Source: Phenylobacterium kunshanense
Lineage (GTDB): Bacteria > Pseudomonadota > Alphaproteobacteria > Caulobacterales > Caulobacteraceae
Direction of reading: 5' to 3'
Assembly (NCBI RefSeq): GCF_003254525.1
Contig: NZ_QFYS01000001.1
Location: 558,001 to 622,000, forward strand
DNA: 64,000 bases
Notes under the pieces: model-generated
What the model was told of the DNA's origin: nothing
Database searches by the model: none
Seen by the model: only the letters and a program-made list of their open reading frames with translations
Translations under genes and position numbers: made by a program
Shown here: piece after piece, positions 63,808-64,000 of the stretch
Layout: each line of letters begins with the position of its first letter
How positions within the stretch are numbered: position 1 is the stretch's first letter

Positions 63808-64000
63808 ATGGACGGCGCGCAGGCCCCCGCCAAGGTCAAGACCAGCATCGACGGCGGCGTCGGCATCATCACTCTGTCGGATCCCACGACGCTGAATGCG
63901 GCGGGCCTGGAACTGATGGCTGATCTGCAGGCGGCGTTCGATGATTTCGCCTATGGCGACAAGGTCCGCGCGATCGTCATCACCGGCGAAGGCCGTGGCT
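63808..64000 (+). CDS. Enoyl-CoA hydratase/isomerase family, N-terminal part (cut by window edge)
   Basis: 64 codons are visible from ATG 63808 with GGAGG upstream. The sequence begins MDGAQAPAKVKTSIDGG, followed by VGIITLSDPTTLNAAGLEL and VRAIVITGEGRG, which match the opening of the crotonase fold where the backbone amides form the oxyanion hole. Family members hydrate or isomerise acyl-CoA thioesters in beta-oxidation and related pathways. The rest lies outside the window, so specificity cannot be judged. Confidence 0.85.
   Translation, partial: MDGAQAPAKVKTSIDGGVGIITLSDPTTLNAAGLELMADLQAAFDDFAYGDKVRAIVITGEGRG

Overview
The window is about 64 kb of very GC-rich, densely coding DNA with strong G/C preference at third codon positions. 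Gene content and protein character suggest an alphaproteobacterium of the Caulobacterales, probably close to Phenylobacterium or Caulobacter. The pointers are a nuoA-N operon continuing into birA, coaX and ribonuclease J, PEPxxWA-type C-terminal tails, a PodJ-like Sel1 protein, and the fabD-fabG-acpP-fabF-mltG block. This placement is inference; no 16S rRNA is present. I saw no insertion sequence, prophage, CRISPR array or recognisable defence system.

Region 1 (1-17001, minus strand) is one long operon encoding all 14 subunits of respiratory complex I (nuoA-B-C-D-E-F-G-H-I-J-K-L-M-N), then biotin-protein ligase, type III pantothenate kinase and the start of RNase J. Most junctions overlap by 1-10 bp. 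Two non-canonical genes are stitched into it: an NTF2/SnoaL-like protein between nuoD and nuoE, and a 66-residue lipoprotein between nuoH and nuoI. NuoL carries a histidine-rich loop.

Region 2 (17-32 kb) is a mixed metabolic and signalling area. It holds a cytochrome P450 divergent from a LysR regulator across a palindrome, tRNA-Asp(GTC), a DEAD-box helicase, and two hybrid histidine kinases flanking a penicillin/AHL-acylase-type hydrolase. It continues with a 42-residue membrane peptide coupled to an EamA exporter, a lactonase-like metallo-beta-lactamase-fold protein, and a flavin amine oxidoreductase next to a c-type cytochrome. The last pair looks like a periplasmic amine dehydrogenase with its own electron acceptor.

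Region 3 (32-44 kb) is accessory. It has two inverted copies of a ~160-bp intergenic palindromic repeat (32425-32584 and 41298-41458) and three TetR regulators with clear palindromic operators, one being a perfect 16-bp inverted repeat shared by a divergent gene pair. It also has small conserved hypotheticals, a DUF2236/MpaB-like protein, and the first two of three PEPxxWA-CTERM secreted proteins (the third is at 44.3 kb).

Region 4 (42.5-52 kb) is core: gmk, yicC, mltG and the fatty-acid synthesis cluster fabF-acpP-fabG-fabD, then a zinc-type alcohol dehydrogenase and a PodJ-like Sel1 protein.

Region 5 (52-64 kb) has a periplasmic peroxiredoxin, the ribosomal operon rpsF-rpsR-rplI with a structured leader and terminator, a TonB-dependent receptor, dnaB preceded by a perfect DnaA box, alr, a YIP1-family membrane protein, a RhlE-type helicase behind a possible leader ORF, a diguanylate cyclase, and the start of an enoyl-CoA hydratase whose ribosome-binding site lies in a hairpin.

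I did not find a clearly new multi-gene system. The best leads are the amine dehydrogenase/cytochrome pair, the nested TetR circuit at 35.4-37.8 kb, the extra genes in the nuo operon, and the dispersed repeat.
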